From contig DISD01000031.1 of assembly GCA_002435715.1 (NCBI GenBank), positions 32,917 to 96,916 of the forward strand: a stretch of 64,000 bases of DNA, given 5' to 3'. The notes beneath the pieces were generated by a model. That model saw nothing but the letters and a program-made list of their open reading frames with translations, searched no databases and was not told where the DNA came from. Below, one piece after another: positions 34,369 to 43,462 of the stretch. Position numbers and translations under genes: made by a program. Each line of letters opens with the position of its first letter. The first letter of the stretch is position 1. The DNA is from Rhodospirillaceae bacterium UBA6219. Lineage in GTDB: Bacteria; Pseudomonadota; Alphaproteobacteria; Rhodospirillales; Magnetospirillaceae.

Positions 34369-35592
34369 ATGGCACGGGTCAAACTTACAAAAAACCTGGT
34401 CGATGAATTGCAGCCCCCGGCCAAGGGCCAAGCCTTCGTTTGGGATACCGAGGTGCGCGGTCTTGCCGTGCGCCTGACCAGTGCCGGCGGCAAGGCCTGG
34501 ATCGCCCAGATGATCGTGCGTGGCGGCAAGGAACGGCGCATGACCATTGGTCACTGCTCCAAGGTGCCGCTGGATCGTGCCCGCCAAGAAGCCCGCAAGC
34601 TGATCGCCAATGCCGACCTTGGCCGCGACGTGGCCCAGGAGCGGGCCGAGGCCAAGCAGGTCAAGCCCGATGCCAACCCCACCATCGCCGAGTTCTCGGA
34701 ACGCTGGCTGGACGAGGTGGTGGCGCGGCGCAACCGGGCCAGCACCCTTAAACTGCGCCGCCTGCTGGTCAAGAACCATATCACCCCGCATGTGGGCGAA
34801 GTGCGCCTATCCGATCTGACCCGCAAGCAGGTGGAAGACTTGCATCATGCGGTGTCGCAGAAATACCCGGTCGCCGCCAACCGCGCCGTTTCCACCCTGT
34901 CGGCCATCCTGGCGACGGCCATGCGCTGGGGCCTGCTGGACCGCAACGCGGCGCTGAACGTCCACCGCAACAGCGAGGAGGGGCGCGAACGCTATCTGAC
35001 CCCCGACGAGATCAAGGCCTTGGCCCAGGCTTTGGATGCCAGCCCGGCCCAGGATTCCGCCGACGTGGTACGCCTGTTGCTGCTGACCGGCGCCCGTGTC
35101 GGCGAAGTGCTGGCCATGCGCTGGGAACAATTGAACCTGGAGGCCGGCGTGTGGACCAAACCCGCCGCGACCACCAAACAGAACAAAATGCACCGGGTGC
35201 CGTTGTCGCCGCCCGCCGTGGCTCTGCTGACCAAGCGCAAGCAATCCATGGGCAAGCCTCCGCCGCCCAGGGCGTCGAAGCTGGACCACGCGCCCCAGAT
35301 CGGCAATCCATGGGTTTTCCCCGGGGACGGCAAGGCCGGCCACATGACCACCATTCGGGTGTTCTGGTCGGCGCTGTGCAAACGCGCCGGCATCGCCGAA
35401 GCCCGCATCCACGATTTGCGCCACACCTTCGCCAGCCTGTTGGTGTCATCCGGCGAAAGCTTGCCGGTGGTGGGGGCGCTGTTGGGTCACACACAGGCCA
35501 AGACCACCAGTCGCTATGCGCATTTGCTGGACGACCCATTGCGAGCCGCTGCGGCACGGGTGGGCGAGATCGCGACCGAGGCGAAGCTGTGA
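34369..35592 (+). CDS. Tyrosine integrase, P4/DUF4102 type
   Basis: 407 residues. N-terminal DUF4102 arm-binding domain (VDELQPPAKGQAFVWDTEVRGLAVRL), core-binding domain around 100-190, and catalytic domain with Arg in LLTGARVGEVLAMRW, HDLRHTFASLLVSSG, LLGHTQ and the Tyr in TTSRYAHL. All catalytic residues are present, so it should be active. Sits about 560 bp from the tRNA attachment site. Confidence 0.93.
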   Translation: MARVKLTKNLVDELQPPAKGQAFVWDTEVRGLAVRLTSAGGKAWIAQMIVRGGKERRMTIGHCSKVPLDRARQEARKLIANADLGRDVAQERAEAKQVKPDANPTIAEFSERWLDEVVARRNRASTLKLRRLLVKNHITPHVGEVRLSDLTRKQVEDLHHAVSQKYPVAANRAVSTLSAILATAMRWGLLDRNAALNVHRNSEEGRERYLTPDEIKALAQALDASPAQDSADVVRLLLLTGARVGEVLAMRWEQLNLEAGVWTKPAATTKQNKMHRVPLSPPAVALLTKRKQSMGKPPPPRASKLDHAPQIGNPWVFPGDGKAGHMTTIRVFWSALCKRAGIAEARIHDLRHTFASLLVSSGESLPVVGALLGHTQAKTTSRYAHLLDDPLRAAAARVGEIATEAKL

Positions 35593-36347
35593 AAGGCGGC
35601 AACGCGGATCGTTGCATGCGTCGTGCTTTGGCCGATTTAGCTCCGTTGCTGGTTTGGCGGAATCCAGAGCACTACGCCTATGTTGCAAAGCTTGAAAACA
35701 CATCGCTGGCCTGGGAGTTCTTGCGGCGAAACCCAGAGTATCGGGCCGATGTTGGGTCGTGGTTGCCGCAATGGTTGGCGCTGGACAAAGTGGGGTGCGA
35801 GAAGCTTGAGCTTTGGGAGCCAGTCGAGGCTAAAATGGAACGGCTGTGCGAGAAGTGGAAGCTATGGCCGGTCTTTGGGCTGGGGATTCCGAATAGCCGC
35901 CGTCCACCCAATTTCAAAAACCTTCAGGTTCCGCTTGGCCCCGACATTGTCGGCTGGTCCATAAATGGGGAAATAGAGGATTATTCATCCAGCCTGGGCG
36001 ATTATGGCCCCGCTGTAACTTTGCGCATTCACCTGAACCAGCCGGTAAGCGAGCAGCTTAAAGCCACCAAAAAAATCATAGAGTCAGTGGCTGAAGCTTA
36101 TGGGGTAAAGCCGCCCCGTCTCTGCCATAAGGACGTTCGGCGACAAGACCGAAAATATCCGCTCTACCTGCAAATTTTGGATGCTAGGTTGGAGGGTGCC
36201 TCTTTGGCCGTGATCGCCAAGGCACTTTATGGCCCGGATCGGGAAGCATACGAAGCCGCCCGCGATGACACGCGCACAGCCGTGGGATTAGCGCAGGGCG
36301 GTTATTTAGGGCTGTGTCGACTGCCCCCTAGAAGGGGGAAGCAGTGA
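35589..36347 (+). CDS. DUF6499/DUF2285-type putative regulator
   Basis: About 252 residues. N-terminal segment HYAYVAKLENTSLAWEFLRRNPEYRADV matches the DUF6499 domain, and the C-terminal part (LDARLEGASLAVIAKALYG) resembles the DUF2285 DNA-binding domain often paired with it in integrative elements. Probably a transcription factor of the element. GTG 35589 overlaps the integrase stop (GTGA) with GAGG upstream; ATG 35616 is the alternative start. Confidence 0.65.
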   Translation: MKGGNADRCMRRALADLAPLLVWRNPEHYAYVAKLENTSLAWEFLRRNPEYRADVGSWLPQWLALDKVGCEKLELWEPVEAKMERLCEKWKLWPVFGLGIPNSRRPPNFKNLQVPLGPDIVGWSINGEIEDYSSSLGDYGPAVTLRIHLNQPVSEQLKATKKIIESVAEAYGVKPPRLCHKDVRRQDRKYPLYLQILDARLEGASLAVIAKALYGPDREAYEAARDDTRTAVGLAQGGYLGLCRLPPRRGKQ

Positions 36348-36425
36348 CCCGCCCACTGTTTCCCGGCGACAACGGGGCATTCATGCGAACAATGGGGAGC
36401 CACGGACAATCCGGAGGCATCCCCC

Positions 36426-36680
36426 ATGGCTTACAGGCCCAAACTTCAATCTGAACGCCCCCATCGTCCCGCCATTGATGGGCGGCTTTATTCCCCGCAT
36501 GAGGCGGCGGATTATCTGGGCATCGCACCTCAGACCTTGGCTCACTGGCGTGTCCGTGGCGCCGGGCCAAAATTCATCCACCTGTCAAAACGCTGTGTCC
36601 GCTATTCCGAACGGGCCTTGCGGGAATGGGTGGAAAGCCGCACCCAGGATTCCACCGTCGAAAACGACCGTCACGGCTAA
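36426..36680 (+). CDS. Excisionase/AlpA-like helix-turn-helix protein
   Basis: 84 residues with a MerR-like winged HTH: LYSPHEAADYLGIAPQTLAHWRVRGAGPKFIHLSKRCVRYSERALREWVESR. Such HTH_17 proteins act as recombination directionality factors or element regulators. Lies just upstream of repA on the same strand. Confidence 0.8.
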   Translation: MAYRPKLQSERPHRPAIDGRLYSPHEAADYLGIAPQTLAHWRVRGAGPKFIHLSKRCVRYSERALREWVESRTQDSTVENDRHG

Positions 36681-36694
36681 GGGCGGGGCATCCC

Positions 36695-37690
36695 ATGGTG
36701 TCCATCTCCGACAAGGCAGCCCTGCGTCTGGTCCAGGCTGGGGCGGCCATCCGCGCCGCCCGCGAAACGCCGGAACAGGACAAGGCTTTCATGGCCCGTG
36801 CCCTGGTGCAAGTGACCTTGCCGCATAGCGACCCTGGCGACGTGCCGGAATGGCAGCGCAAGAACGGCTGGTTGACTTTGACTATTGTCCCCTACCGTCA
36901 GGGCGGGCGGAACCTTTACCCCTATGGCAGCATCCCCCGCCTGCTGCTGATGTGGATCGTCACCGAGGCCGCACGAACCAAGTGCCGCCGTCTCGAATTG
37001 GGGCAATCCCTGGCCGAGTTCATGCGTCAGGTTGGTTTGAACCCGGCCACAGGGGGCGGCAAGCGCGGCGATGCGGCGCGGTTGCGCGATCAAATGCTGC
37101 GTCTGTTCCGGTCGCATTTCACCGTCGAGGAAACCCGGCCCGGTAACGGATCGGCGGGAATGAGGTGGCAAAGCTTGGGCATGGTCGAGCATGGGGAAAT
37201 CTGGTGGAGCCTGCCCAACGCCAACCAGCAAAGCCTGTTCGGCAGTTACATCGTGCTTGGCGAAACGTTCTTTCGGCTGGCGACCGAAGGGCCGGTGCCG
37301 TTGGATCGCCGGGCATTGGCCGCCTTGCGGCGCAGCCCCTTGGCTCTGGACGTCTACGCTTGGTCCACCTATCGCGTTTTCACCCTGACCCGCGCCCGCC
37401 TTCTGAAGCAGTTCATTTCATGGGGGGTGTTGCATCAGCAATTCGGCGCCGATTACACCGACCTCAACAACTTCCGCAAAGCCTTCAGCTTGGCTTTGCG
37501 GCGGGTGGCGGCGGTCTATCCGGAACTGCGCTACCAGCCCCGCAAGGGCGGTTTTGACCTGTTACCCGGACGTCCCGCCGTCGCCGAGCGGGACAGTGGA
37601 AAACCCAAGCCTATCCACGGTGAAACGGTACCGCCGCGCAATGCCGTCCCACAGCGACGTTCCCGCCTTATCGCCAGAATCGAAGGGTGA
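36695..37690 (+). CDS. Plasmid-type replication initiator RepA
   Basis: 331 residues resembling the RepA family of broad-host-range plasmids (RepA_C): PYGSIPRLLLMWIVTEAARTKCRRLELG, GQSLAEFMRQVGLNPATGGG, YIVLGETFFRLATEGPVPLDRRALAALRRSPLALDVYAWSTY and the winged-helix part ISWGVLHQQFG. The ATG at 36695 is chosen; the upstream open frame overlaps the HTH gene. Three iteron-like repeats begin inside its 3' end. Its presence suggests the island can replicate after excision or derives from an integrated plasmid. Confidence 0.82.
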   Translation: MVSISDKAALRLVQAGAAIRAARETPEQDKAFMARALVQVTLPHSDPGDVPEWQRKNGWLTLTIVPYRQGGRNLYPYGSIPRLLLMWIVTEAARTKCRRLELGQSLAEFMRQVGLNPATGGGKRGDAARLRDQMLRLFRSHFTVEETRPGNGSAGMRWQSLGMVEHGEIWWSLPNANQQSLFGSYIVLGETFFRLATEGPVPLDRRALAALRRSPLALDVYAWSTYRVFTLTRARLLKQFISWGVLHQQFGADYTDLNNFRKAFSLALRRVAAVYPELRYQPRKGGFDLLPGRPAVAERDSGKPKPIHGETVPPRNAVPQRRSRLIARIEG

Positions 37691-37723
37691 AACGGTACTG
37701 CCCCAGCACGGTGAAACGGTACC
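37619..37723 (+). repeat. Three GGTGAAACGGTAC iterons
   Basis: Exact copies of GGTGAAACGGTAC at 37619-37631, 37686-37698 and 37710-37722. The last two are 24 bp apart. They overlap and follow the 3' end of repA, the usual place for RepA-binding iterons of an origin. Confidence 0.7.
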
Positions 37724-37732
37724 GCAACCTAT

Positions 37733-37752
37733 ATGGTGTCCTGTAACACCAT
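37733..37752. other. Inverted repeat at putative origin
   Basis: ATGGTGT / ACACCAT with a six-base spacer, ten bases after the last iteron. Could be a RepA operator or part of the origin; too short for a confident terminator. Confidence 0.4.
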
Positions 37753-37929
37753 TCCTGTAGTTGGCACCCGGTCCTGTGGAAAGCGCCATACCCTCCGCTC
37801 ACGCCGGCATCAAGGCCAAGGCAAGCCGCCTGCGGCGGGCCTTGACGCCGTCTCCGCTGCGGGTGGTGTGCTGGCCATGCCTGGACGCCGGAATGCGTCC
37901 AGGCTGGACACATTCGCCACGGCAAAAAC

Positions 37930-37992
37930 TGGGAACAGCCTGGAGACGGTTGGGAACGGCTTGGTGCGGGCTGGGAACGAGGTGGTGCAGGG
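37930..37992 (+). repeat. Three 21-bp direct repeats (second iteron set)
   Basis: TGGGAAC recurs at exactly 21-bp spacing (37930, 37951, 37972); each unit also shares TGG, G and GG at fixed offsets. It lies in the 480-bp gene-free stretch 37691-38170, which otherwise holds no coding sequence I can support and is probably the replication origin and, next to the MobC-like gene, possibly an origin of transfer. Confidence 0.55.
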
Positions 37993-38170
37993 GCGGTTCC
38001 GTCTGGTTCTGGGGCAGCCACGGCTTGGCTCACGCGCAGGCGAAAATTCCTGTGCCGTAACATGCTGATTCCTGGGGATTTGGCGACAGCCGAGTGCGTG
38101 GCAGGATACGCATTTTGTGGTACAAAAATGCCGCGCATAGGGGATTAATTCCTAATTCGGGAGGATTTGA

Positions 38171-38539
38171 ATGGATCATGGTCCGCGCACAGAGGTGATG
38201 CGTGTCCGCGTTACCCCAGAACTCAAGGCAGCCCTGCCGGTTCAAAAGGGCAAGCAATCAGCCTTCATCCGCAAAGCGGTGAAGCACTTTCTGGAAACGC
38301 AGCAGGGGGCCTTGCGCATTCCGATCCCCCGCGAAGCCGAATTGCAAACCATGCAATGGCTGCTGGTGGAGATGAGCAAGATCGGCGTCAATCTGAACCA
38401 GGCGGTGATGCTGCTGCACCTGGCTGAACAGGGCCGCGACTTACCCCCAAGCGCCGAGGAAATCCGCATCCTGCACCGCCAGATCGTGGCATACAGCAAA
38501 AGGCTGCAAGGCATCATCAGGTATTGGCGGTGCGGTTGA
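38171..38539 (+). CDS. MobC-like ribbon-helix-helix mobilization protein
   Basis: 122 residues. N-terminal RHH-like segment (TEVMRVRVTPELKAALPVQKGKQSAFIRKAVKHFLE), followed by the MobC-like MSKIGVNLNQAVMLLHLAEQG. MobC proteins assist a relaxase at oriT. No relaxase is found in this island, so either an external relaxase is used or the gene is a remnant. Confidence 0.65.
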   Translation: MDHGPRTEVMRVRVTPELKAALPVQKGKQSAFIRKAVKHFLETQQGALRIPIPREAELQTMQWLLVEMSKIGVNLNQAVMLLHLAEQGRDLPPSAEEIRILHRQIVAYSKRLQGIIRYWRCG

Positions 38540-38579
38540 TGCTTGACCGTTATGCAATCCGTAACACATAATATACTCC

Positions 38580-38900
38580 ATGCCGATCAAGAGCTATGCG
38601 GATAAGCGCAGCGCCGATTTCGCCGCTGGAAAGCGCATCAAGGAATTCCAGGCGTTCGAACGTCAGGCGGTTAAGGGGCTGACCAAGCTGAACGCTGCCG
38701 CCCGGCTGGTGGAACTGCGCAACCCGCCGTCCAACCGCTTCGAGGCGCTGGGCGGCGACCGCAACAACCAGTACAGCATCCGCATTAATGATCGGTGGCG
38801 CATTTGCTTCCGCTGGGCCTTCAGCGAAGACCCGACCGGCAAAGACCCACTGATGATCCCCGGCGACGCCGTGGACGTTGAAATCGTCGATTACCACTGA
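38580..38900 (+). CDS. higB: HigB-type RelE-fold toxin
   Basis: 106 residues. RelE/HigB features: KRIKEFQAFERQAVKGLTKLNAA, NRFEALGGDRNNQYSIRINDRWRICFRW. Predicted ribosome-dependent mRNA interferase, here encoded before its antitoxin, the order usual for HigBA. Eight bp separate it from higA. Probably maintains the element. Confidence 0.88.
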   Translation: MPIKSYADKRSADFAAGKRIKEFQAFERQAVKGLTKLNAAARLVELRNPPSNRFEALGGDRNNQYSIRINDRWRICFRWAFSEDPTGKDPLMIPGDAVDVEIVDYH

Positions 38901-38908
38901 GGCACGCC

Positions 38909-39211
38909 ATGACCTACCCCGCCATCGACAACCTGCCCCCGGTCCATCCCGGCGAAATCCTGAAAGACGAACTTGAGGCGCTGTCCATGAGTGCCCGCAA
39001 GTTCGCCGACCACATCCACGTGCCGCCCAATGCCGTCACCGCCATCCTGAACGGTCAGCGCGGCATTACCGCGCAAATGGCGTTGCGGTTGGGGCAAGCC
39101 TTCGGCACCGGGCCGGGGTATTGGATGCGGTTGCAGGGAATGTATGAGGTGAAGAGTGCGCGGGTGGAATTGGCGGGGGTGTTGGAGGGGATTGGGGTGT
39201 TGGGAGGCTGA
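38909..39211 (+). CDS. higA: HigA-type antitoxin
   Basis: 100 residues with an Xre-type HTH typical of HigA: VHPGEILKDELEALSMSARKFADHIHVPPNAVTAILNGQRGITAQMALRLGQAFGTGPGYWMRLQGMYEV. Neutralises HigB and is expected to repress the operon. Confidence 0.9.
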   Translation: MTYPAIDNLPPVHPGEILKDELEALSMSARKFADHIHVPPNAVTAILNGQRGITAQMALRLGQAFGTGPGYWMRLQGMYEVKSARVELAGVLEGIGVLGG

Positions 39212-39480
39212 GGGCGGAAAGTGGGCTCTGCCTCCTATCCTCCAACGTACTCCAGTTCTTTAGTGCATGCCAAATTCGGATGATTCTGCAGCCAACAAAG
39301 GAGAGTAATCATCGTTAATCTGCAAAACGATATGCTGCAGAACCCAAAAAATAAGTTCATTTAGCGCTGCTGGATCTGGTTATGCAGCAAAAACTTTTAA
39401 CATATGATTCGTTACTGTCTTTGGCCGAAAAATCTTATTAGTAAAGCTTATAATGTTCAACAAATAATTTGATAATTATA
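39212..39480. other. Gene-free AT-rich junction
   Basis: 269 bp between convergent higA and the cargo operon. Base composition changes here from GC-rich to clearly AT-rich, marking the boundary between the element backbone and its cargo. No gene or clear repeat seen. Confidence 0.5.
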
Positions 39481-40410
39481 TCAGCGTGAGCGTTCAATGG
39501 TGACGCGACAAGCCGCAATATCGCCACTAGCCTCAATATTAACCGGAGTACGAAATCGACCACTCACATGCAGGCAAGCTATGTCTGCGAATCGCATTGC
39601 GGCAAGCATTGATCCGAGTACATGAGTCTTTGGGCCAAGCGGTATTAAAATAACATTTGAGTCTCTAATGTATGCGCTGGATAGCTCTATAATTCCCAAA
39701 TACGCCTCTCTTACGCTTAATGTATTAAATGTAACTACGGATCCACTGACGTGGTCGATAAATGCCTTGTTGACCTCAAGTGCCCTGTTAAGGTGTTCAT
39801 GCTTTTCGTGCATTGTACCATAGTATGCATACACAACATCAGGCTCTAGGTAGTCGAGTACAGCGAGTGGAGCATGCTGATCATATCCTAGGCCAAAAAC
39901 AGCGACAGACTTTCTGGTTGGGCCCGGTTGTCCCTCGCAACCGGATATGCATGATATGCCAGAAATAACTCGACTGGGGAATTCATTATTACTATAAGAT
40001 CCGTGCGAATATCCAAATACTATTTCTATATTTCTAAGGCCACTTCTGAATCTTGCCCAATTAAGTACCGCCGCATACCATGATCTTGACATGGATGAAA
40101 TATCAACAAATATTTTTGCATTATCATTTTTACCAAGAATGTCTTTCAAGATGGCAGATATGACGGCATCGTCATTTGGCTCTGCGATTAGGACATCCGA
40201 GCCCGTAAGGGAGCGGAAATAGCTATCATTTTCCGGACGATCGAGTTCATTTATATGATCGGAAAAGCCAATGGCTACGGCCTTTGAAGCGCCTTTTATC
40301 ATGGGGGGGATGAACCTCGATCGGCGCTCATATCCACTTGAGTATAGGGCTAAGTCGTAAAATTCAGACACAGCCGTGTTCACGTCTAGGTCAATAATAG
40401 AGAGCTTCAT
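39481..40410 (-). CDS. DISSMSR-motif protein, last gene of cargo operon
   Basis: 309 residues, no named family recognised with certainty. It alternates beta and alpha segments and carries landmarks I associate with uncharacterised proteins near ATPases in defence regions: YSSGYERRSR near residue 29, FVDISSMSR around residue 100, IVFGYSHGSY, VAVFGLGYDQHAPLAVLDYLEPDVVYAYYG and the late IPLGPKTHVLGSMLAA. The Rossmann-like rhythm could mean nucleotide or second-messenger binding, as in CARF-type sensors, or a nuclease; both are speculation. ATG 40410 has GGAG six bases upstream and starts right after the ATPase stop; a TTG at 40422 is less likely. AT-rich, unlike the surrounding backbone. Confidence 0.7.
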   Translation of the reverse strand: MKLSIIDLDVNTAVSEFYDLALYSSGYERRSRFIPPMIKGASKAVAIGFSDHINELDRPENDSYFRSLTGSDVLIAEPNDDAVISAILKDILGKNDNAKIFVDISSMSRSWYAAVLNWARFRSGLRNIEIVFGYSHGSYSNNEFPSRVISGISCISGCEGQPGPTRKSVAVFGLGYDQHAPLAVLDYLEPDVVYAYYGTMHEKHEHLNRALEVNKAFIDHVSGSVVTFNTLSVREAYLGIIELSSAYIRDSNVILIPLGPKTHVLGSMLAAMRFADIACLHVSGRFRTPVNIEASGDIAACRVTIERSR

Positions 40411-40411
40411 C

Positions 40412-42271
40412 TTAATCTCCAAAATTTAGACGTGGTTGAGTGTGTTGATCGAGTTTTCGTATATTTTTAATTACTTTTTTAACGGATTTTGTACGAGCTA
40501 AGGTGCCGAGGCTATTTGCCCTGCCTCGCCTTGGCAGTAGGAGAAAATGTGGCGACAGAACATATGAGAGCCTACATGTGCAAGCTCCCATGGGGAGGTA
40601 GTCTCGGTTCGCATCGTTAAAGTGCGCGTAGATAAGGCCTAAGCCGATAGCTCTTTTAATGAGTGTGGCGTTTCGTTCAAATTCATTTTCGCTTAAAGAA
40701 ATTGTCCCAATTAAATCTGTCGCTATCTTTTGCCCGTGCATCATATAGTGTAAGCTTTGACCTATTTCATTTAAAAATGTGTATAATTCTGGGCCAATAT
40801 CTTTTTCAGCACGGACACGCTCCAATGTTGATGATGAGAATTTTTGAAATATATCCGTTTGATAAGTTGGGATTATGCTGTTTGCCTTGCCGTCTTCTTT
40901 CCATTTTGCCGCCAGTATCATTTGATTGAATAGTCTGACTAATCTCCTGGGATTTCCATCCGCACATCTAATTAGCATGGATGTGCCGGAATATACGTCT
41001 AATTTCTTAGCACCTTGTCTTTCTGACTTGGCGGTTTTAAGAAGAAGCGCTCCACGAAGCTTGCGCCCAATCGTGTTCATAAAATCAGCGGATATTTCTT
41101 TGCGAATTTCATCTGTTGTAGCATTTTCTATTTCAGAACAATACCTCTCGGCTCTAGTTATAGTGGCGATGTCGCAGTGCTGGTGTAGCATTTGCCTCAA
41201 TGGGGAGTTTTGCGTCCAATCTTCAGAGTGAGATGCGTCCAAAAGTAAAGATTGGCCGAGTAATTTATCCAGATTAAATTCATTAATATCCCATCCCTCA
41301 GATAAAGCTCTCCGTGTAAATATATTCAAGGCAAATTCCATATATTCATTTTTTGTATTGCGCGAATCAACATCTGCAGCGGGGTCGTGATCCATATATA
41401 TGTATTCAAAATCGTGCCCTTCATGTAATGGGGCTCCGGTTGTAGTCTCTAATGTATGGTGTTCGTATGGCATGGTGGTTATTTTAAAATATAGATGTTC
41501 TGAATAACTTCTAAGAGCGGAGTTAAGCAATTTATGATGGTCTTCTTGAAGAAACTCCGCTTCATCCAGGCATAAAATCCATCGAGTGGTCTCTGGAAAA
41601 TTCATATGTGAGTTAACCACCCAAACGCCGTAACGGATGGGGGCAAACAGCTCAACAGCAAACTCTGCCCCTATGTCTGAGGGGCGCATTCCATCGCCAT
41701 TAAGATCGCTAACTCTTAGTCGGGCCAGCTCTTGTTGTCGGCCATATTCAATTCGCCGTATCTTTGCCTCAAGCTGGGAAAGGTCTGATAACGACTGATC
41801 GTGTAGCCACCCTTCTCCAAGGGCCGCAGCAATAGAGCGTTCCATTTCCGCGCGAGGGCGACCTTCTGGAAGATATGCTCTAATACAGCTTGTTACTGTT
41901 GTTAGAAATGCTAGACAAGTCGATATATTCAATCGCCAAGAAAAGAAATCTTCTCTCATTTCGGCTGTTTGCCATGGCTTATTATTTAAGCCTCCAACCC
42001 ATTCCATCCTCATTGGGACATAAATGCCAATAAGAGATTTCTTATTAATGATATCTTTGGCACTATCATTATCAAAAAGGCTTAAATTTTCATGCGACAG
42101 CATGCGGGCTAACGCCGTTTTTCCTGAGCCGCGGGCGCCAAAAACGATGTGATTTTTAGCTGATAATAGTCTCCAAAAAGATTTTGTCGGCACAAACGTC
42201 GATGCAACTTCGCGAGAGGTTAAAGCTCTCGCATTGTCAGCTTCAAATAGTGTTTTAGCTATACTGTTCAT
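40412..42271 (-). CDS. ORC/CDC6-like AAA ATPase
   Basis: 619 residues. P-loop GARGSGKTAL with Lys51, Walker B RWILCLDEAEFL, and a late GNPRRLVRLFNQM motif resembling the sensor-2/lid of ORC-CDC6 and STAND-like ATPases. The C-terminal 150 residues may form a winged helix and end in a basic region (KSVKKVIKNIRKLDQHTQPRL). Such ATPases usually act as switches in multi-gene defence systems. The start is either ATG 42271 (TAGGTG upstream) or GTG 42280 directly after the phosphoesterase stop. Its stop is one base before the next gene. AT-rich coding sequence points to horizontal acquisition. Confidence 0.8.
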   Translation of the reverse strand: MNSIAKTLFEADNARALTSREVASTFVPTKSFWRLLSAKNHIVFGARGSGKTALARMLSHENLSLFDNDSAKDIINKKSLIGIYVPMRMEWVGGLNNKPWQTAEMREDFFSWRLNISTCLAFLTTVTSCIRAYLPEGRPRAEMERSIAAALGEGWLHDQSLSDLSQLEAKIRRIEYGRQQELARLRVSDLNGDGMRPSDIGAEFAVELFAPIRYGVWVVNSHMNFPETTRWILCLDEAEFLQEDHHKLLNSALRSYSEHLYFKITTMPYEHHTLETTTGAPLHEGHDFEYIYMDHDPAADVDSRNTKNEYMEFALNIFTRRALSEGWDINEFNLDKLLGQSLLLDASHSEDWTQNSPLRQMLHQHCDIATITRAERYCSEIENATTDEIRKEISADFMNTIGRKLRGALLLKTAKSERQGAKKLDVYSGTSMLIRCADGNPRRLVRLFNQMILAAKWKEDGKANSIIPTYQTDIFQKFSSSTLERVRAEKDIGPELYTFLNEIGQSLHYMMHGQKIATDLIGTISLSENEFERNATLIKRAIGLGLIYAHFNDANRDYLPMGACTCRLSYVLSPHFLLLPRRGRANSLGTLARTKSVKKVIKNIRKLDQHTQPRLNFGD

Positions 42272-42280
42272 GTCAAACAC

Positions 42281-43462
42281 CTATTTTAGCAGGATTACGG
42301 CTTTATCTAGGCGGCTTCCGTGTATCTCGAAACTGTTTCTTAAGCACACATCTTCAATGACTGACTTTAATATATCAGTTGGTTGGTATTTTAAAAAATC
42401 AAACATATCGCAAATCTCCTCTACTTTAATGTGCGGCTTACTTGCTGCTTCTTTCTTTAAAATTGATTCAATTGTGTTTGTGATTATGTTTCTATTTTTG
42501 TATTTGCCAAAAGGCGTGAAGTGGTGAATGCCGTGGCTTTCATTCATGCTGGGCTTCCAGCCAGCTGCGCCGCAGTAAGCCCAGCTGACAATTTTCCCGT
42601 ATATATTGCCAGTGGCTGTATCTCTGCCATCAACCTCAAGCATGTGGAATTGGTTGGCGACATTTGCGTCGTACGGAGTGGGGAGGGTCTTTGAAAAGCT
42701 TCCTGCACACAAAATGGGCAGCATAACCGCACCAAGTTCAGTGTGAACAGCGAAGCATGGTTTGTGCTTGTGCCCATGGACGACAAAGTCAAATTCAAAA
42801 TCAGTTAAATATTTCATCAGGTCTGCGCTGTTAGAAAGTATGCTATAGTCAGTCCAGTATTCAGCTACTTCTGGGTATTGTATGGGGTGGTGATGCAGTA
42901 CGCATATTTTTATTCTTCTGTCTCCCTTCCAGGTGCTTGTCGCGGATCTGAATTTTGCGATGCTCCCGGTGGCTAGAGCTCCATTGTGGGGAGATGAATC
43001 GTGTCGATCTTCAGAAGATGAATTGATGGCTAAAATGGCAACGTCATCAAATTCAATCGTATTGAAATATGGATCGGAGCAGAGTGCGGGGTTGCACCCC
43101 TTGGCATTTATTAGTGGTTGATACCTTAATTGAAAATAAAGATCATGCTCCCCTGATTTTTGTATGCGCCAATCCGCATCATGATTTCCAGGTATAGTAA
43201 TAACTCTGTTATTTTTTACAGATAGGGCTTTGGAGATTCTTTCTATTACTGATATGGCGAGCTCGCATTCTTCGGGAGTGGCGCTATCCGTAAGGTCGCC
43301 TGGAATAAGTAAAAACTCTGCGGATTGGCCTGTTGTTTCGCAGAATTCTTCGAATTGTCGCAAAAAAGGCTTAGGTGGGAGCGGGGCTCCTCCGGGAATT
43401 AGGTCCGCGCCTTTTGCGGACTTGCCAATGTGTAGGTCGCTTATAACGGCAAACTTGGTCAT
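42281..43462 (-). CDS. Calcineurin-like metallophosphoesterase
   Basis: 393 residues with the complete two-metal phosphoesterase motif set: SDLHIG (Asp9, His11), PGDLTDS, GNHDAD, VLHHHPIQYP and VHGHKHKP. The fold covers about residues 1-270; the last 120 residues (from about HHFTPFGKYKN) form a separate helical region perhaps contacting the ATPase. The family includes DNases, cyclic nucleotide phosphodiesterases and phosphatases, so activity cannot be fixed from sequence. Start overlaps the methylase stop by four bases. Confidence 0.88.
   Translation of the reverse strand: MTKFAVISDLHIGKSAKGADLIPGGAPLPPKPFLRQFEEFCETTGQSAEFLLIPGDLTDSATPEECELAISVIERISKALSVKNNRVITIPGNHDADWRIQKSGEHDLYFQLRYQPLINAKGCNPALCSDPYFNTIEFDDVAILAINSSSEDRHDSSPHNGALATGSIAKFRSATSTWKGDRRIKICVLHHHPIQYPEVAEYWTDYSILSNSADLMKYLTDFEFDFVVHGHKHKPCFAVHTELGAVMLPILCAGSFSKTLPTPYDANVANQFHMLEVDGRDTATGNIYGKIVSWAYCGAAGWKPSMNESHGIHHFTPFGKYKNRNIITNTIESILKKEAASKPHIKVEEICDMFDFLKYQPTDILKSVIEDVCLRNSFEIHGSRLDKAVILLK

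Noticed and set aside
37668..38138. Minus-strand frame in the putative origin region
   Set aside because: No family pattern, overlaps iterons and repA; the region looks like non-coding origin DNA.
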